Part shown: positions 21,378 to 33,724 of the stretch, in pieces
How the letters are laid out: each line of letters starts with the position of its first letter
Position numbering within the stretch: the stretch's first letter is position 1
Assembly (NCBI GenBank): GCA_030549205.1
Contig: JAUKTV010000005.1
Coordinates: 248,001 to 312,000 of the forward strand
DNA: 64,000 bases
Origin: Apiosordaria backusii
Lineage: Eukaryota; Ascomycota; Sordariomycetes; Sordariales; Lasiosphaeriaceae
Direction of reading: 5' to 3'
The notes under the pieces: model-generated
What the model saw: only the letters and a program-made list of their open reading frames with translations
Databases searched by the model: none
What the model was told of the DNA's origin: nothing
Translations under genes and position numbers: made by a program

Positions 21378-24300
21378 TTTATTATGAAAGTGCTGCGGGC
21401 TTTGAGAGTTGATGGGGGAGAAAGGGCTCTGTTGTGTGCGGAAGATGTTGGCTGTGTGGAATAAGAGACTAAGGCGATATCGTTTTCTCTGATATTGATG
21501 ATGCCGCTATTGTTGATGCTGATGGTGATGAAGAGGTTACGCTTTGGTAGATGTTGCAAATGTGGATTGATCTTGTTCACTGTTGCTGAGTATCTAGTAG
21601 AGTGAAGTTCAATATATTTAACTCAGGAAGTGATAGGATGCCTATTTAACATTGAAACATGCTGCCCGAAGCAGTTGCCCCTATATATATTACCCCTTCG
21701 CAAAAGATCCATCCCGTGCCGTTGTCGACTCGCGCGCGCATGTGGATTTGAAGATGGTACAAGACTGTCACAACCAGGCCATGCTAAGCCCATTCATCAC
21801 AAGAGCAGAACACACCACTCCCGTCAGTTGAGCGGGCGGAACGGCCAAGGGCAGGTTCTCGTCTTGCTTGTGCAACTACACATCGAAGAAGTATCGTATC
21901 CGGTCTGTACGGGCACGCTTGTGCTTGTATCACAGAAATTCCAGCCTGAGGTTTGCCACGTAACCGCTGCGCCTGGTTGATGGGAAGAAGCACTTGCATC
22001 TTTTTGGCAGCTGCAAGTCGATAAAGAAAGAGAAAGCTGGGAGAATCCGAGCTATGTGTACCGTGAGAGGTGATAAACTTGGACTCTCCTGGAGCTCGGA
22101 ACCACCGCAGCCGGAATCACCATCTCTGCCGCGATAGTGGGTTGGACGGCGTCAGTTTGATCGTTTGGTGGTGGTCCGCGGCTGGCTTCCCACGGCGCAC
22201 ATTCCAAAAAGAGCAGGAGGCTTGTCGTTTTGGGAGTTGGTGATCCCAATTCATATGATGCCGGAGAATCCCGTTGACATCACATTGACATCACCGGCAG
22301 TCCATGGATGGCAGCAAGCAGTCACCCGGTGATAACTCAACTTCTGGGGGAGCACGAGGACGCTCGTGGCGGAGAGGCCGTGACGATCGGCAGCAGCAAG
22401 TCAATGACCCTAAAACGACGAATGTGAAAGGGATGACAAGCGCGGTATTGTAGCTAGTTCCGTATGGCTTCATCACATGCGTTTGCGTCTGCCCCCAGCG
22501 CCACCCACCCGTGACGGCAAGGGCGAGAGGGCAACAGACAATTTCCCCAGTACACCCGGCGAGCAGGCCGGTGAGGACCATCCCGATCCCAACGGTCCGA
22601 GAAGAGCGAGCGGGCCTCAACTCCGACAACGGAGAATTGGATGTTTTGTTTTGTGCTCCCCGTCGGCTTCCCATCCGAACGAGTGGGCTAGGATGTGGTG
22701 GCACCAGCAGTAGATGGCTCGTTCCATGTTCATGTCAGTATCCAGGCAAAGAAACAGACCAGATCGCGGATCTTGCTCAACGTTTGACTTGGGGGAGAAT
22801 TGCCCATTTCAGAAGCAGCCACAGCATGCGTTCCGTCTGCAGTGGCCACCCGCCCGTCAGATGCTGTCATGGCTGTCCGTATCCAGCCATAAAGGGCCGA
22901 GTGTTGATGCAATATGCCAGCTGCAGCAAGGTGACTTTCTCATTAGAAACCGGACAGAAAATTTCGAGAATCAATGTCGAAGTTCAAGCTCAAGGCCAAT
23001 GGTGCCCCTCCACTTTCCAAAAGCTTATCCTTATCCTTATCTCTTATCGTTGCCCACCGCGGACCCGCACTGGCCCTAATTCAGCAGCCCCACTTTCTGC
23101 CCTGCCAAAAAAATTGGTATATATTCTTGGCCAGGCTGGCCAACTTCCTCCTCTTTTTTTCTTCTTCATCTACACATCAATGCAGTCTGTCCGAGACTAC
23201 ACCGCCAAGTGAAGTTGACGATGGGCTGTATTGATGCGAATGGCGGCTCCACAATGTGGCTTGCTGAGGGTTATTCTTATTCTCTATGGATCTTCCTCCG
23301 TTCCCGGCCTCCTAAATCGAAGTAATCACCTTATCCCTTTCATTATGGCTGCGGACTACGACCATTCTAGGTCTGAGCTGTGGGGTGGTTTCGACATTTT
23401 ATCACTTCGAAATCTGTATTTTTGCATCTGCGAGTGATTGTTGTGCTTCTCATCTTGAGAGTTGCTGAGAATTTTTGCTTGTTGCTGTTTGGCATGATAT
23501 GAAAATTGTGCGTCCAGCTTCACATGTGGCAGGTCGTGATGCTCTGCGTCTGAAATCTGGCTGCCGTCTCTGCAATCACAGATCTATTGTCATAGGACTC
23601 GACAGTTAATGCTGCCTAGACATGTCGGTTCAAATCGATGATTTTCTCGCATCATGTTGGAGTCTTGCAGGTCAATTCACTGAGATTTCAACCAAGAATC
23701 AAACTTCGATCCAACTCTGTCTCTCGCATGACGCTTTCTAGAAGCTGGGTTAGGGTTGTTGACCGAACAGTTGTCGAACTTCCCATCTTCCTCAGGTTGC
23801 TCCTGCCCATCACATATTGCTGTTACGTTACCACAAAACTGAGGCAGGAGCGAGATGATGGGCCTGTCGCTGACATTGCCCACATGACAAACATACACTT
23901 TTCCAACTGCCATTTGCTACCTACCCAGCTTCTTGCCTAGCAATGTCCTGCACACATCCAGTGAACCCCTTTCCGTCCACAAACCCAATATCAGCCTCAG
24001 TCGATGTTCTTAAGTATCCGATCATATCCAATCTAGCTGCTCGTGGGGCCCAAAGGATGGTACCAAGGAACAGCATCGAGCTCTGGCGTTTGAAAACACC
24101 ATCTCTCATTAGTGACGAGAATGGACACCAAGACCGCTGACACAGGGCGTCAAGGTTGACGAGAATCCTTTGAGTCTTTTCATTGATTCGTATCATTCAT
24201 CGGAGCCAGTGCTTACCTCATCAATCCAAACGCCCAACGTCGCATACAATGTCCGCCTCCTCAACACCCCCCCAATGGGGAATCCGCGTCAACCCCAGAG

Positions 24301-24720
24301 AATACTACCACCGTAATCCCGCCCTTTAACTCGTTGCCTTATTACCCCGTAAAGGTCTCTCTCCACATCACTGCGCGGGGAGATCTAATTGATTGCAGAG
24401 ATGCCGAACAACAGCGTAAACGCGGCCTATCCGACTTTAGCCTGAGACTGCTCCTTTCTATTCTACTCAACCAGCCGCCTCTTTCACCATCCTTCCGGGA
24501 GCTCACCTCACATGGTCATTGATCAACAGATCGGCCAGGCGCCCAATCGTATCTGAGCATGGACGTCTCCGGAGGCTGACATCCGCAGACTCGGAAATAT
24601 AGGGCCATAGTGTTATATTTCGTCGGACCGTCTTGCCTCGCGCCGTTTTACTCGCGGGAGTTTTCATTACCGTGAACCCACTCACACGCAGATGGCAAGC
24701 ATATGAAATGGATTGCGAAT

Positions 24721-24726
24721 GCGGGG
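24721..24726 (+). promoter_or_regulatory. Candidate CreA/Cre1 site
   Basis: GCGGGG fits the SYGGRG consensus of the carbon-catabolite repressor CreA/Cre1, about 150 bp before the GH131 start. Short motifs of this kind occur by chance; its position before a glucanase gene makes it plausible only. Confidence 0.35.
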
Positions 24727-24754
24727 AGGGCCGAGTGCTGGTATACAAGGGGTG

Positions 24755-24761
24755 TATATAA
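24755..24761 (+). promoter_or_regulatory. TATA box of the GH131 gene
   Basis: TATATAA lies 112-118 bp before the ATG at 24873, a usual distance for TATA-driven, inducible fungal genes. Confidence 0.6.
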
Positions 24762-24872
24762 GCTTCTGGTGATTGCCGGGTCGTCGATCGTAGTGTAACC
24801 CCCTTTTCCTCCCCCAAGCCTTGGCCTTTGTGCTTGTTTATTCGTCTCTTGTCAAGAGCAAACAATCACAAG

Positions 24873-25788
24873 ATGAAGACCTCAACCTTGTTCCCCGCCC
24901 TCTGCGGTGTAGCCGTCGAAGGCGCCGTCCTCTGGGATGGCCGCTTCAACGACTTTACCTCCTCCGCCGACTTGAACAACTGGTCCTGGTCCAACCAAGT
25001 CGGTCCTTACCGTATGTTCTCCCTTATCCCTTTCTTTCACAAGGCAGATACTAACATGAAGACCCCTAAAAAAGAATACTACATCCACGGCTCCGGCACC
25101 GTAAACCGCTACATCAACCTCTCCCCAGACTACAAAAACCCCAACGACACCGTCTCCCGCCAGGGCGCCCGCTTCACCCTGGACAGCACCGCCTACTGGA
25201 ACGGCCAAACCATGCGCCGCATCGAGCTGATCCCCCAGACCAAAGCAGCCATCAACCGCGGCAAGGTCTTTTACCACTTTTCGCTCTCCCGCAAGGACAC
25301 CAACGCGCCCTCGGTCAACAAGGAGCATCAAATTTGTTTCTTTGAGTCTCACTTCACCGAGCTGAAGTACGGCTGGATCTCGGGGGAGCAGGGGGCGTCG
25401 AACCCGGCGCTGCAGTGGATGACGAACCAGCGGACGCAGTGGAAGCTGAGCGAGTGGAAGGCCAACGTGTGGCACAACTTTGCCTACGAGATTGACTTTG
25501 GGGCGAACAGGGTCGGGCTGTGGTATAGTGAGGGGGGCGCGGATCTGAAGCAGGTGGTCGCGCCGGTGAGCGGGGTGTCGACGAGCAGCAACGGGGCGGA
25601 TTGGCATTTGGGGGTGCTGGAGCTGCCGAGGAGCGGGTATCCGAACACGAATGAGGATTATTATTTCTCGGGGGTGTTTATTGAGGATGGGGCGATTACG
25701 ACCAAGATTGGGGGGCCGGGTGAGTCTTCTTTCTACATCCTATATCAATCAATCCTTTGACATGAAGCTGACGTGATATAAAGCTTGA
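24873..25788 (+). CDS. Secreted glycoside hydrolase family 131 (beta-glucanase)
   Basis: Exons 24873-25011, 25075-25719 and 25784-25788 give 262 residues. An N-terminal signal peptide (MKTSTLFPALCGVAVEGA) precedes the mature start VLWDGRFND. The catalytic domain matches GH131: the SSADLNNWSWSNQVGPY start, GSGTVNRYINLSPDYKNP, DSTAYWNGQTMRRIELIPQ with the conserved Arg/Glu cluster, and the QICFFESHFTELKYGW segment. GH131 enzymes cleave beta-1,3-, 1,4- and 1,6-linked glucans extracellularly; the Podospora enzyme is the founding example. There is no CBM1 here. The last intron (64 bp, GTGAGT...GCTGAC...AAAG) leaves a five-base final exon that completes an alanine codon and the stop. Unspliced, the protein would gain 14 different residues. 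A TATA box and a candidate CreA site precede it. Confidence 0.93.
25012..25074 (+). other. GH131 intron 1
   Basis: 63 bp, GTATGT donor, ATACTAACATG branch, AAAAAG acceptor; phase 1. Confidence 0.88.
25720..25783 (+). other. GH131 intron 2 (just before the stop codon)
   Basis: 64 bp, GTGAGT donor, AAGCTGACGTG branch, ATAAAG acceptor; phase 1. Confidence 0.7.
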
Positions 25789-25923
25789 ATCAAGCAACTG
25801 GGACCCACGTTGCGGAGAATGAGATGAGTTTGTATATACACAAGATAACCTTCGCCGTACAAAAACAATACATACATTATCCCCCTCTTATATCGCCTCT
25901 TTCTTACCGTGCCCGTGTGACTC

Positions 25924-26617
25924 TTAAGCCTTCCCACCACCACCAGCACCAACAAACAAATTCATAATGATGAAGACCCCCACAGCCCAGACAAGGGGCC
26001 TGACGCCGGCAAGCTTCTTGTTGTCCTGAGCAACGACGTAGACAAAGTTGTAGGCCGCGCGGGAGGCGACGTACCCCAGAGTCAGGGCGTTGAGCTTGGA
26101 GAGGGGGACGACTCCTGAAGAGTTGGCTGCCACGACGGAGGCGGCGTAGAGGGAGAGGGTTTCGAAGCCGTTTGCTGTTGCCGCTTTGGCGCGGGAGATT
26201 TTTTGGAGGGTCTGGAGACGTGTTAGTTGGGAGAAACTGAAGAGGGAGAGAGGAGGAGGAGACAGCATACGGCCTTGGGCATGGAGGTGTCTTTGGAGCA
26301 GATTTCTTCTGTGCGGCGGGGTCTGTGGAGGGGAGGGGGGGGGTTTGTTAGTTATCTTATAAATGGCGTTAAAGGCAGATTGAATCACAACGCTGGGCGT
26401 GATAGTGGTGAGGTGAGGCAAAAGTGGGTGGAAGGTGTGTTATGGGTTGGGGGTGTGAGGTGGATTGGTAAGGTATATGAACATACTGGTTCAAATCATA
26501 ATTCCTTCCGGCCAAAATCATGGCGTAGGCATTGGGGGCCAGGGTGAGGACGAAGGCGGCGGGGATGGTGTAGTAAGAATAATTTGTTGAGGCGAGGTCG
26601 AGGCCGAGGAAGGACAT
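25924..26617 (-). CDS. MAPEG-family membrane protein
   Basis: Three exons (26617-26487, 26322-26271, 26211-25924) give 156 residues with four hydrophobic segments, the size and topology of MAPEG proteins. The first helix is within YYTIPAAFVLTLAPNAYAMI. The loop NQPRRTEEICSKDTSMPKATL precedes RAKAATANGFETLSLYAA, which matches the MAPEG helix-2 pattern (RAxxAxxNxxE), and later ALTLGYVASRAAYNFVYVV matches the conserved YxxxRxxYxxxY region. MAPEG members use or bind glutathione or lipids, but this fungal subgroup has no assigned substrate that I can name. It is convergent with the GH131 gene, with only about 135 bp between the two stop codons. Confidence 0.88.
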
Positions 26618-28140
26618 TTTGGCGGTTTTGTTTACTCCTGATTATTTGTTTCACTTTTTTTGGTTATGAAGGTTTTTGGTGTGAGGATTGAAATGAAGTG
26701 AAGTGAAGTGAATTGGAGCAGAAATCTAAAGTAAGTTTCACAGAGAGGGGGGGTTCAGGTGAGTTTTTATAAGAGAAGGGCATCGATGAAGTTCGGAGAC
26801 GTCACCAAGCAAAATGGGTAGGGGTACGCAGCAAGCTCTTCTTCGGATACAGCCTCGGTCGGTTCCACAACACTTTTTGGTGGTTGCACTCAAGTCTGTC
26901 CGTCGTCCGAGTGTGGGCGGCAGCAAAGCAAAGCAAGCCCAGCCGGGGTCGGGGAGACTCCACCTCCATTTCCCCTTTGCAGAAATCTCTAGACTCTAGG
27001 CGCGGAGCGATGGGGTTCGCTTACCTCGTTTTCTTTGCCCTGTGTCAATTGGTTAGAGTCGGGATGCGGAGGGATTTTGTTTACCTTTTCGTAATTGTGA
27101 ATCACACTTTTGATCTTCTCAAGCTAAATTGTGGTGACCAGTGTGCAGAAGAAGCTGTCTGGAGTTGCCAAGAGCTTGGTATCTGTTCCAGTGACACTTT
27201 TCTGCTGTGTGGCCTACGAATAGACAGTTAAAGTCGTGAGATACACAGAAACAATCACATTTTGGACTGTTGTGCCAAGTGGGGAAAGAATGATAGGTGA
27301 AAATTACAAGATACTTGGTGCCTATGTCTCAACTAGACGAAAACCATGCTTGCCTATCCCATCCAACCAAAAGTTGTAGTGCCATTGGGCATACATGATG
27401 CACCATGCAATGCACGTGGCGGGAACTCCCGACAACCTTGTTAGTTGGAGCTTTTCTAATCCCATGATTAGACGGGTAAGTAGCTAGTTGATCAGATGAC
27501 AGCCCACGAGACTCATAGTCCGAAAATCAAGGTTCCTAGTTGGGTATGCATCGTTGTAGTCTCTTTCAAACTCATCCCTTCTATTTCCTCTAGTCACCTC
27601 ATCTCTCAATCTCTATACATGCCTTCCCTGGTAGGCTTCTCTTCCCCCTCCCTACCACCCGATTTCATCCTCATTCCCGTGTCCAGCAGAACCCTCCAAG
27701 TTCTATACCGCCCCCACGCCTGCAAAACAATGATCATTGATGATGCTCCCTCACTCCCACTTTCTCAAGCAAAGTACATAAAAAACAAGACACAGTACAA
27801 AGACAACCAAGCTAAGCCAAGCCAGTCACTTTAATCCAACCGGATCCAGACAACAATTGTGCATAGCCGTGCTTTCAACAAGGTGTAGAAATAGAAAACA
27901 AGGAGAAAAGGAAGTAGGTACTGCAGAATAGTACCGAGTTTCGTAAATGCATCACGAATGATAGAAACAATGATAATAATACTGATGTTGAAGAAGAGAA
28001 GAAAAAAACAAAACCAAGTCAAGTGTAATACCTAAGGGGGGAATTTGATAGAAGGAAAAAAACGAACACTAGCCAAGGAAAAAAAGGTAGCCGGCTATTA
28101 AGGGTAATTATTGAAAGAAAATAAGAATCGAGGATATCAT
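26618..28140. other. Intergenic, no gene seen
   Basis: Promoter of the MAPEG gene on the left and the 3' flank of the Tea4-like gene on the right. It includes a TGAAG microsatellite at 26694-26712. Open frames are short and not coding-like. Confidence 0.5.
26694..26712. repeat. TGAAG microsatellite, about 3.8 copies
   Basis: Perfect pentanucleotide repeat in the leader or promoter of the MAPEG gene. Confidence 0.9.
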
Positions 28141-31100
28141 TTAGACGGTCCCTCGTAGTCTCTGCTTGCGGGCCAGCCAGTCGCCGAGCATGTTGTCGAG
28201 TTGCTGTGTACATCATGGTTAGCGTCTTGATTCCTAACAATCTTTAGAGACGAAAAAAAAACCTACAGTTGTTATCTCGGCAAGCTTCGCATTTTGCTCC
28301 CTGAACAAGCTGCTTGCGACAGGGTGGTCCGAAGAGACAGGATCGATGTTCGACTTGTCATACACCACCACCAACAAATCCCGAATGTCTGACCCAGAGT
28401 CGAAAAAGGCCCGGAGGTTGGTATCATTCCACGATGACCTCGAAGACGTGGAAGGCGTGATCGTGTCCTTATTGACGGACGTGTCCGCATCTTCGTGCTC
28501 GATCATCTCCGGAGAGGGTGTCGACACTGGTGATGACCGGTCTTCCTCCTGGCTCGATGTATCGACCATCAACGGTGGTGGGTTGCTGGACGTGACCGGC
28601 GAGACTTGTACTGGCGACTCTGAAAGTCTCTCTTTGTGCTGTGGCGAGCTGCCTGTGGGACCGTTTTTGACTGTCTGCCCACCCATCGACGCTGGCTGAG
28701 CTTGTGGCTGGCTATTGAAGGGATTATGATTAGTGTTGCTTGGAGCAGAGCGTTGCTGCTGTTGTGGTTGTTGCCGTCGGGCGTCTTGAGAAGGCGGGGA
28801 CTGGACAGGCTCCGGATCAAGGTCATCATCTGAATCAAAATCATCCAGCCCCATACGAGTCCTGGCTTTGGTCGCTTTTTGAGGTCTCCCGTTCGTCTGC
28901 GGGCTTCCTTGCGGAGAAGCCTTCGGGCTGGATTCGACCAGCCGCATAGTGGCGGGCGGTACATTGGCGACATTGTTAACCTTGCTTTCAGACAGAAAGG
29001 CCTTGATGTCCACGCCATTGCCAGTCTCTCTCGTGGAACCGGGCTTTCTGGTTGGCGATGGCTCCGTCCGGGGCTGTTGCTTTTGTAACTTGCTCGGCTG
29101 TCTCTGGGGCCCTGTCTTCTCTGGTGACCCTTGAGATGTGTCTTCCTCATCCACCTCTCTTTCGTGACTGTCTCTGCCAGGATCCTCATCCTCATGCGAA
29201 GCTTTCTTATCTTTGTCCTTCCTAGAGAAAAAACTTCGAATGGCGCTAGGTTTCTTGTCCTTTTCCTTCTTGTCCTTCCCTTTCTTCCCATCTTTGCCGA
29301 GCAAGCCGTCCTTATCGAGTAACCTATCCAAGCTTGGTCGTTGTCTCATCTCCTTTGAATCGCTCGACAGCCTCGTTCCATCATCGTCCCGCAACAGGTT
29401 TGGCGTGAGCGTAATCTTCTTCGTCTCGACCGTGTCGTCCTTGAAGAACGAGTCTCGAACGGTCCCATCGCTGGTCTTCTTGGGTCCGTCGACCTTGAGC
29501 TCCGATGCTTCCTCAGAGCTCCTCGGCTTCGCTGAATTATCGGTCTCGTCTTGTTTCGCCTCCTTTTGTGCTGTCCTGGGCTTCAATGGCTCGACCTTGG
29601 CAGATTCATCTTCCCCGTCGGTGGCAGCGGAAGCTTGCTGGTTCTGTTGACCTTGTTGAGCGGCCTGGGCAAAGTACTCGGCCGCTACGTCCTCCTCCTC
29701 GGTTGAGTAATCAATGTCAGAATAATCAACAAACGTAGGCGGTGCGAACTGGACCGTCTTGGTCTTCCTCCTCTTCATGGCCGACTTGATGGGATTCCGG
29801 ACTTTGTCGGTTTGATCTCCAAGCATTGTGGCGGAAAGCTAACCCTTGTCAGTACCTCACCCTACTCATCACTCCCTACCCAACTTACGTCTATGTTCCG
29901 GTGCTTGTTCAATCGAGCCAACCGTTCCGTGGGGGTTTCGATATGTTCGGCGGGGAGGTAGCCTGGAATTCGAAATGAGTACTCAGCCGACACAAAACCC
30001 AGGACTCACCAACTTACCAATGCTGCTGTCTTTCACGACACGCACTAGCCACCAGTAGCTGTTGCTGTCGTCGAGCAGAACCATGGTATCACCCTTGGTT
30101 GCATTTGCTTGCCCTTCGACCGTGGCAACAAAGGTGTGGAGGGCGTATACGAACTCGAAATCGATGTCCTCTGATTCTTGTAAGCACTCTCCGCCCCAGC
30201 CAGAGTCAACAAATCTAGAATCTTCAGGGTCAGAAAAGTCGCCATCATCATCTTCATCCGAGCTGTCGTAGGGAACCGTCAGGTTAGGAGGGTCGGAGTA
30301 GCTGTCGTCAGAGGCGTCTTGTTCGGTGGGCTCCCTCGAGGGAAGGTATCCAGGGGTAGCCTCATAACGATGTGAGATATGGCGGGTTGGCGGCCACGTC
30401 GACGGCCCTTTCCCTTTCGCAAGTGTGATTCTCTGTCTCCTCATATCTTGCGGTATTTCTGCTTCGTCTTCGGCATCGGATAGGGGTTCGTGTTCGGGGG
30501 TATCAAAGTTGGGGGGATTTGCGGGGCTAAAGGTTATGGCTGACTGCGGCGTGTCCGGTATGCAGTGTAGTTCAAACTCACCGTCCAGATGATGATGGCG
30601 ACATGCAGGTGAAAGAAAATGGGAGCGTTCAACCGCCTAGTGGCGCTCCGTTTCCCCATCCGTGCTCACCGGAGGTAGGTAATTAGGACTTTCGAGGTAC
30701 GGAGAAGAAGACCTCGCATCGCCAATTACAGACAAATCCGACGAGCAGCGCATCAAGAAACGTCTAGAACTTTTCGAAAGAGGACAAGAAGGAAAAGTCG
30801 GAAGGGTAGAGGTTGACCCACCATCTTCAATTGAAGGGGAGCTCGAGATTTTGTCCATCAAGTCGTCGTCCATGTCCACCTCGTTCTCGCCGTCCATATC
30901 CGCTTCGTCGACTTCGTGACCGGACAGGCCTCCATTCTGGGCAATCGCCAGCGCATCCTGCCGGGTGCCCGCCTGCATGCTGCCTGCGTCGTCGTTCCTG
31001 ATGCCGTAACCTCCGCTCTGCTGGGAGTCTGAAACGGTCGAATAGAGTGTGTCGGTGTCGGCGTCGGTGTTCCACGAGCCGGGCGGGTTGCGGAGGCTCT

Positions 31101-31508
31101 CCTCTGCCGCTTCTGCCGCGACTTCTCTCAAGGTCTCGGCCTGGTGTGGTGCGAGGGAGCCGTCAGGGGTCGGCCTGGCGTGTCGCTGTGCGGAGGGGTT
31201 GTCGTGCGCTTGGAGGTCGATGGTGTCTAGAAAGTTGACAAGGTATGTCAGAGAAACGGTCCGAGACGTACGTTGTTCCTGTGCGACTACTGCGACGACC
31301 ACTGCTGCTGCTGCGACTTCTGCTCTGCACGAGCACAAGCACAGGCACGAGGGGGAGCACGAAGGGCAGCGCCGAAAGCGAGCCGGTCCCTAGCCTCCTG
31401 GACAGAGCGCCACAAGGAACCGGGCCACAGCGGCGCGCATCATGGGGGCAGACGAAATGAAGGAGACTCTCAGCACATACCAGCGCGAATAATCTCTGGC
31501 CTTGTCAT
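28141..31508 (-). CDS. Tea4/Bud14-type SH3 polarity protein
   Basis: The model has six exons: 31508-31481, 31226-30670, 30543-30018, 29962-29889, 29838-28267 and 28203-28141, giving 939 residues from MTRPEIIRAD. The N-terminus is acidic and disordered (ISSSPSIEDG near residue 155). An SH3 domain lies at about 324-380, containing YALHTFVATVEGQANATKGD and SYWWLVRVVKDSSIGYLP. KTVQF at 422-426 is an RVxF-type docking motif for type-1 phosphatase, as expected in Tea4/Bud14, which recruits PP1 to cell ends to control polarity and formins. The long C-terminal half is charged and low complexity. Exons 3-6 and the start are well supported. The exon 2/3 junction is uncertain: an in-frame TAG at 30637-30639 must be removed, by the chosen 126-bp intron or by a 93-bp alternative. 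Confidence 0.82.
28204..28266 (-). other. Tea4-like gene intron 5
   Basis: 63 bp, GTAGGT donor, CGCTAACC branch, TACACAG acceptor; phase 0. The last exon adds 20 residues and the stop. Confidence 0.85.
29839..29888 (-). other. Tea4-like gene intron 4
   Basis: 50 bp, GTAAGT donor, TACTGAC branch, GGTTAG acceptor; phase 0, just before the PP1-docking motif. Confidence 0.88.
29963..30017 (-). other. Tea4-like gene intron 3
   Basis: 55 bp, GTAAGT donor, GGCTGAG branch region, TTCCAG acceptor; phase 1, inside the SH3 domain. Confidence 0.88.
30544..30669 (-). other. Tea4-like gene intron 2 (uncertain)
   Basis: 126 bp, GTGAGC donor, GCCGCAG acceptor, phase 0. It removes the in-frame TAG at 30637-30639 but also removes sequence that reads like protein. 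The alternative uses a GTAATT donor near 30698 and the CACTAG acceptor itself. Confidence 0.45.
31227..31480 (-). other. Tea4-like gene intron 1
   Basis: 254 bp, GTATGT donor after a 28-nt first exon, TTTCTAG acceptor; phase 1. Longer than most introns here. Confidence 0.75.
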
Positions 31509-31908
31509 GTTGACGAATTGGCCGGTGGCTGTGGACAGCGCCCGCGCAAGGATGCCAACTTTTGCGGTTCCTGAGCTTGTCGGGGGGCAGGGATGGCGCC
31601 TGGGGAATTCAGGAAGATCGCAAAGTCGCCGAAAAATTATAGAATCGCGGAATCACAGAATCGCAAAATGCAGCCGTCCGTCGCAGACTCCTCTTCCGTC
31701 GGCCGATCAAGACAAGAGATGACCGGAACCCCCTGAAGAATCCCAGGCTGCGGCCCCAAGATGGAAGGCTGGCTGGCTGGCGAGGCGCCCCTTGCCTTGC
31801 TCTTGGCTCTGGGCTGTTATTTTAATGCTTGGCGTTGGAACAGAAAAGGGAGCTGGGGTTTCTCAAATCTCAATTCTCGATATGGATAATCAGTCGCTAT
31901 CAGTTGGA

Positions 31909-31930
31909 TATCAGTATCAGTATCAGTATC
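31909..31930. repeat. TATCAG microsatellite, about 3.7 copies
   Basis: Perfect hexanucleotide tandem repeat upstream of the Tea4-like gene. Confidence 0.9.
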
Positions 31931-33724
31931 CGGACCGCGGAATATTGAGCCTTCAACTGATGTCTTCCTGCGTCTCGAATGCCCTCAACTTGCGGCTGTG
32001 GCTTGAATGCGAGAGGCTGTTAGCTGCTGAGTAGCAATGGACGGAGGGAGTGACATGGGTGAAACGGCGATCATGGCCCGTGTCGCGACAAGCCCGATGC
32101 TACCAAACTTTGACGATGATTCGGCTGGTGGTTTGTGCCGTCCAAAGTCAGAAAAAGAAGGTTTGTGTGGTGTTTGGACTGCCTCGACTGACAAATGCAC
32201 AAGACGAGGTGCAAGATACGAGGTGATGGCAGAGCAAACAAGAACAATCGCCGTGGGGAAGGGCAAGGGAGGGGAGCGGGATGGAGGTTGATTCTCGATT
32301 GCTGGAGGCGAGCTGGCCAGCTGGCACGCGAATACCTATCTTGCTTGGAGCAGTACTCGTACGTACACAAAGCGTTTGTTTTTTTATTCAATTGTGCCCT
32401 ACAATATTCTCTGTGTTGGTAAGATCTTCCACTGTCGTGCTGACACATTTGGAAGTTACGAATGGTTATCGTGGGTATCGTGGACATCAATTGTTCCTCC
32501 TGTGGTCAGGTTTAAGAAATTCAGACAGAAAAAAAAAGTGGAAGCCTTTCGCCCTGGGGCACATGAAACGCTGGGCTGCAGGGGAGCCCCTGGCCAGCTG
32601 GTTCCCAAAACCACTGACGGCTCTTTGTGGATTCCCCACCACGAAATTGCGGGGTGAACTGCCCACTTTCATCATTACCTCAAATGCCCCGCCTTGAGTC
32701 GAGTTTGTTGACTTAACAATTTATATATCAATGCCCTGCCTTCAAGGACTGCATTGACAACCAAATTAACTACCGGCAGCCAGATCTTCAACTGCCAACC
32801 AAACTTTCTGTCTTAAATCTCCAAGTTCGAGCCCTGGAATATCGGAAGGAGCTGCTTTGCCCACCTGAGATGGAGGTTACCAACCGGCCTACAGGTTATG
32901 ATGATGTCTTCGACTAATGTCCGGCCAAGTTGTTCTTGACTATTTACGAAATCTTTGCCCGGTATATCCAACATCACTGGTTTGTCGCCGAGCCTGCTTG
33001 AACAGAGCACGACAGCACGAATCACGACTCTGTCACATCTTGACCTCAAGACTAAACAATGCTGCTAGAACCCGATGTCCCTCAGTTCACACGACAAACT
33101 CGGAAGCTAACACGGCCGGGAACCGGAAGGCAAAACACGTGGAATGAATCGCCCTGCTGTTCCAGTGTGATGGCATGATGACGACCAGTCGGACAAGCTG
33201 GAGAACCAAACAACCACCGCTGAGGTGAGGGACAGTTCGGCTGAGAAGTCCGTTTCCCCGTCCGGTGCTTGGTCAGCCCTCATGTCTTTCACACGAGTCA
33301 CGCCATTGGCTTGAAGGGTATGCAGTTGGACATCACAAGAAGCAGTGCGCTCTATTTGGTCGTTGCACATGAAAGTAATCAGTCCACCTCATCTCAACCA
33401 GTAGGAGCCCAGCCCAGTAAGCACTTTGCAATATGGGACCCTTTGCAGCTTCGGCACATGCGGCATCACAGCCGGCGTGACCACTGCTGGATCTCTCTGG
33501 CTGAGATGGGCTGTATGCAGCCGACCGAATGAACCCAAAAGAGGATTCCCTGACGTCCTAGGGAACACCCGTTTGGCATTCCGATCCTCACATGTGGCAT
33601 TCCAGGTGGTGGATGGCGGGGTGTTGTGGGTTGGCGGTGGTGTGGGACGATGCCGATCCGGATGAGGGGAGTAATGCACAGTGGTGCCACTAAGGAATTG
33701 TCCATCATCAGATGAAAAGGGTTC

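Larger units (their letters stand above)
21378..24872. other. Intergenic, 3.5 kb, no convincing gene
   Basis: Leader and promoter of the small-protein gene on the left and the GH131 promoter on the right. Open frames of up to 233 codons near 22.5-23.2 kb start at non-ATG codons, overlap one another in several frames and show no domain. A TATATATA tract lies near 21684 and a single GGGTTAGGGTT telomere-like motif at 23747-23757. No tRNA or transposon is recognised. Confidence 0.5.

Noticed and set aside
22511..23212. 233-codon plus frame
   Set aside because: Starts with GTG, overlaps other open frames, and shows no recognisable family or membrane/secretion signal.
23620..23640. B-box-like GGTTCAAATCG, possible tRNA
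   Set aside because: No matching A box, acceptor stem or anticodon stem around it.
24882..25607. 241-codon minus frame opposite GH131
   Set aside because: Antisense shadow of the GH131 exon; its openness follows from the codon bias of the real gene.
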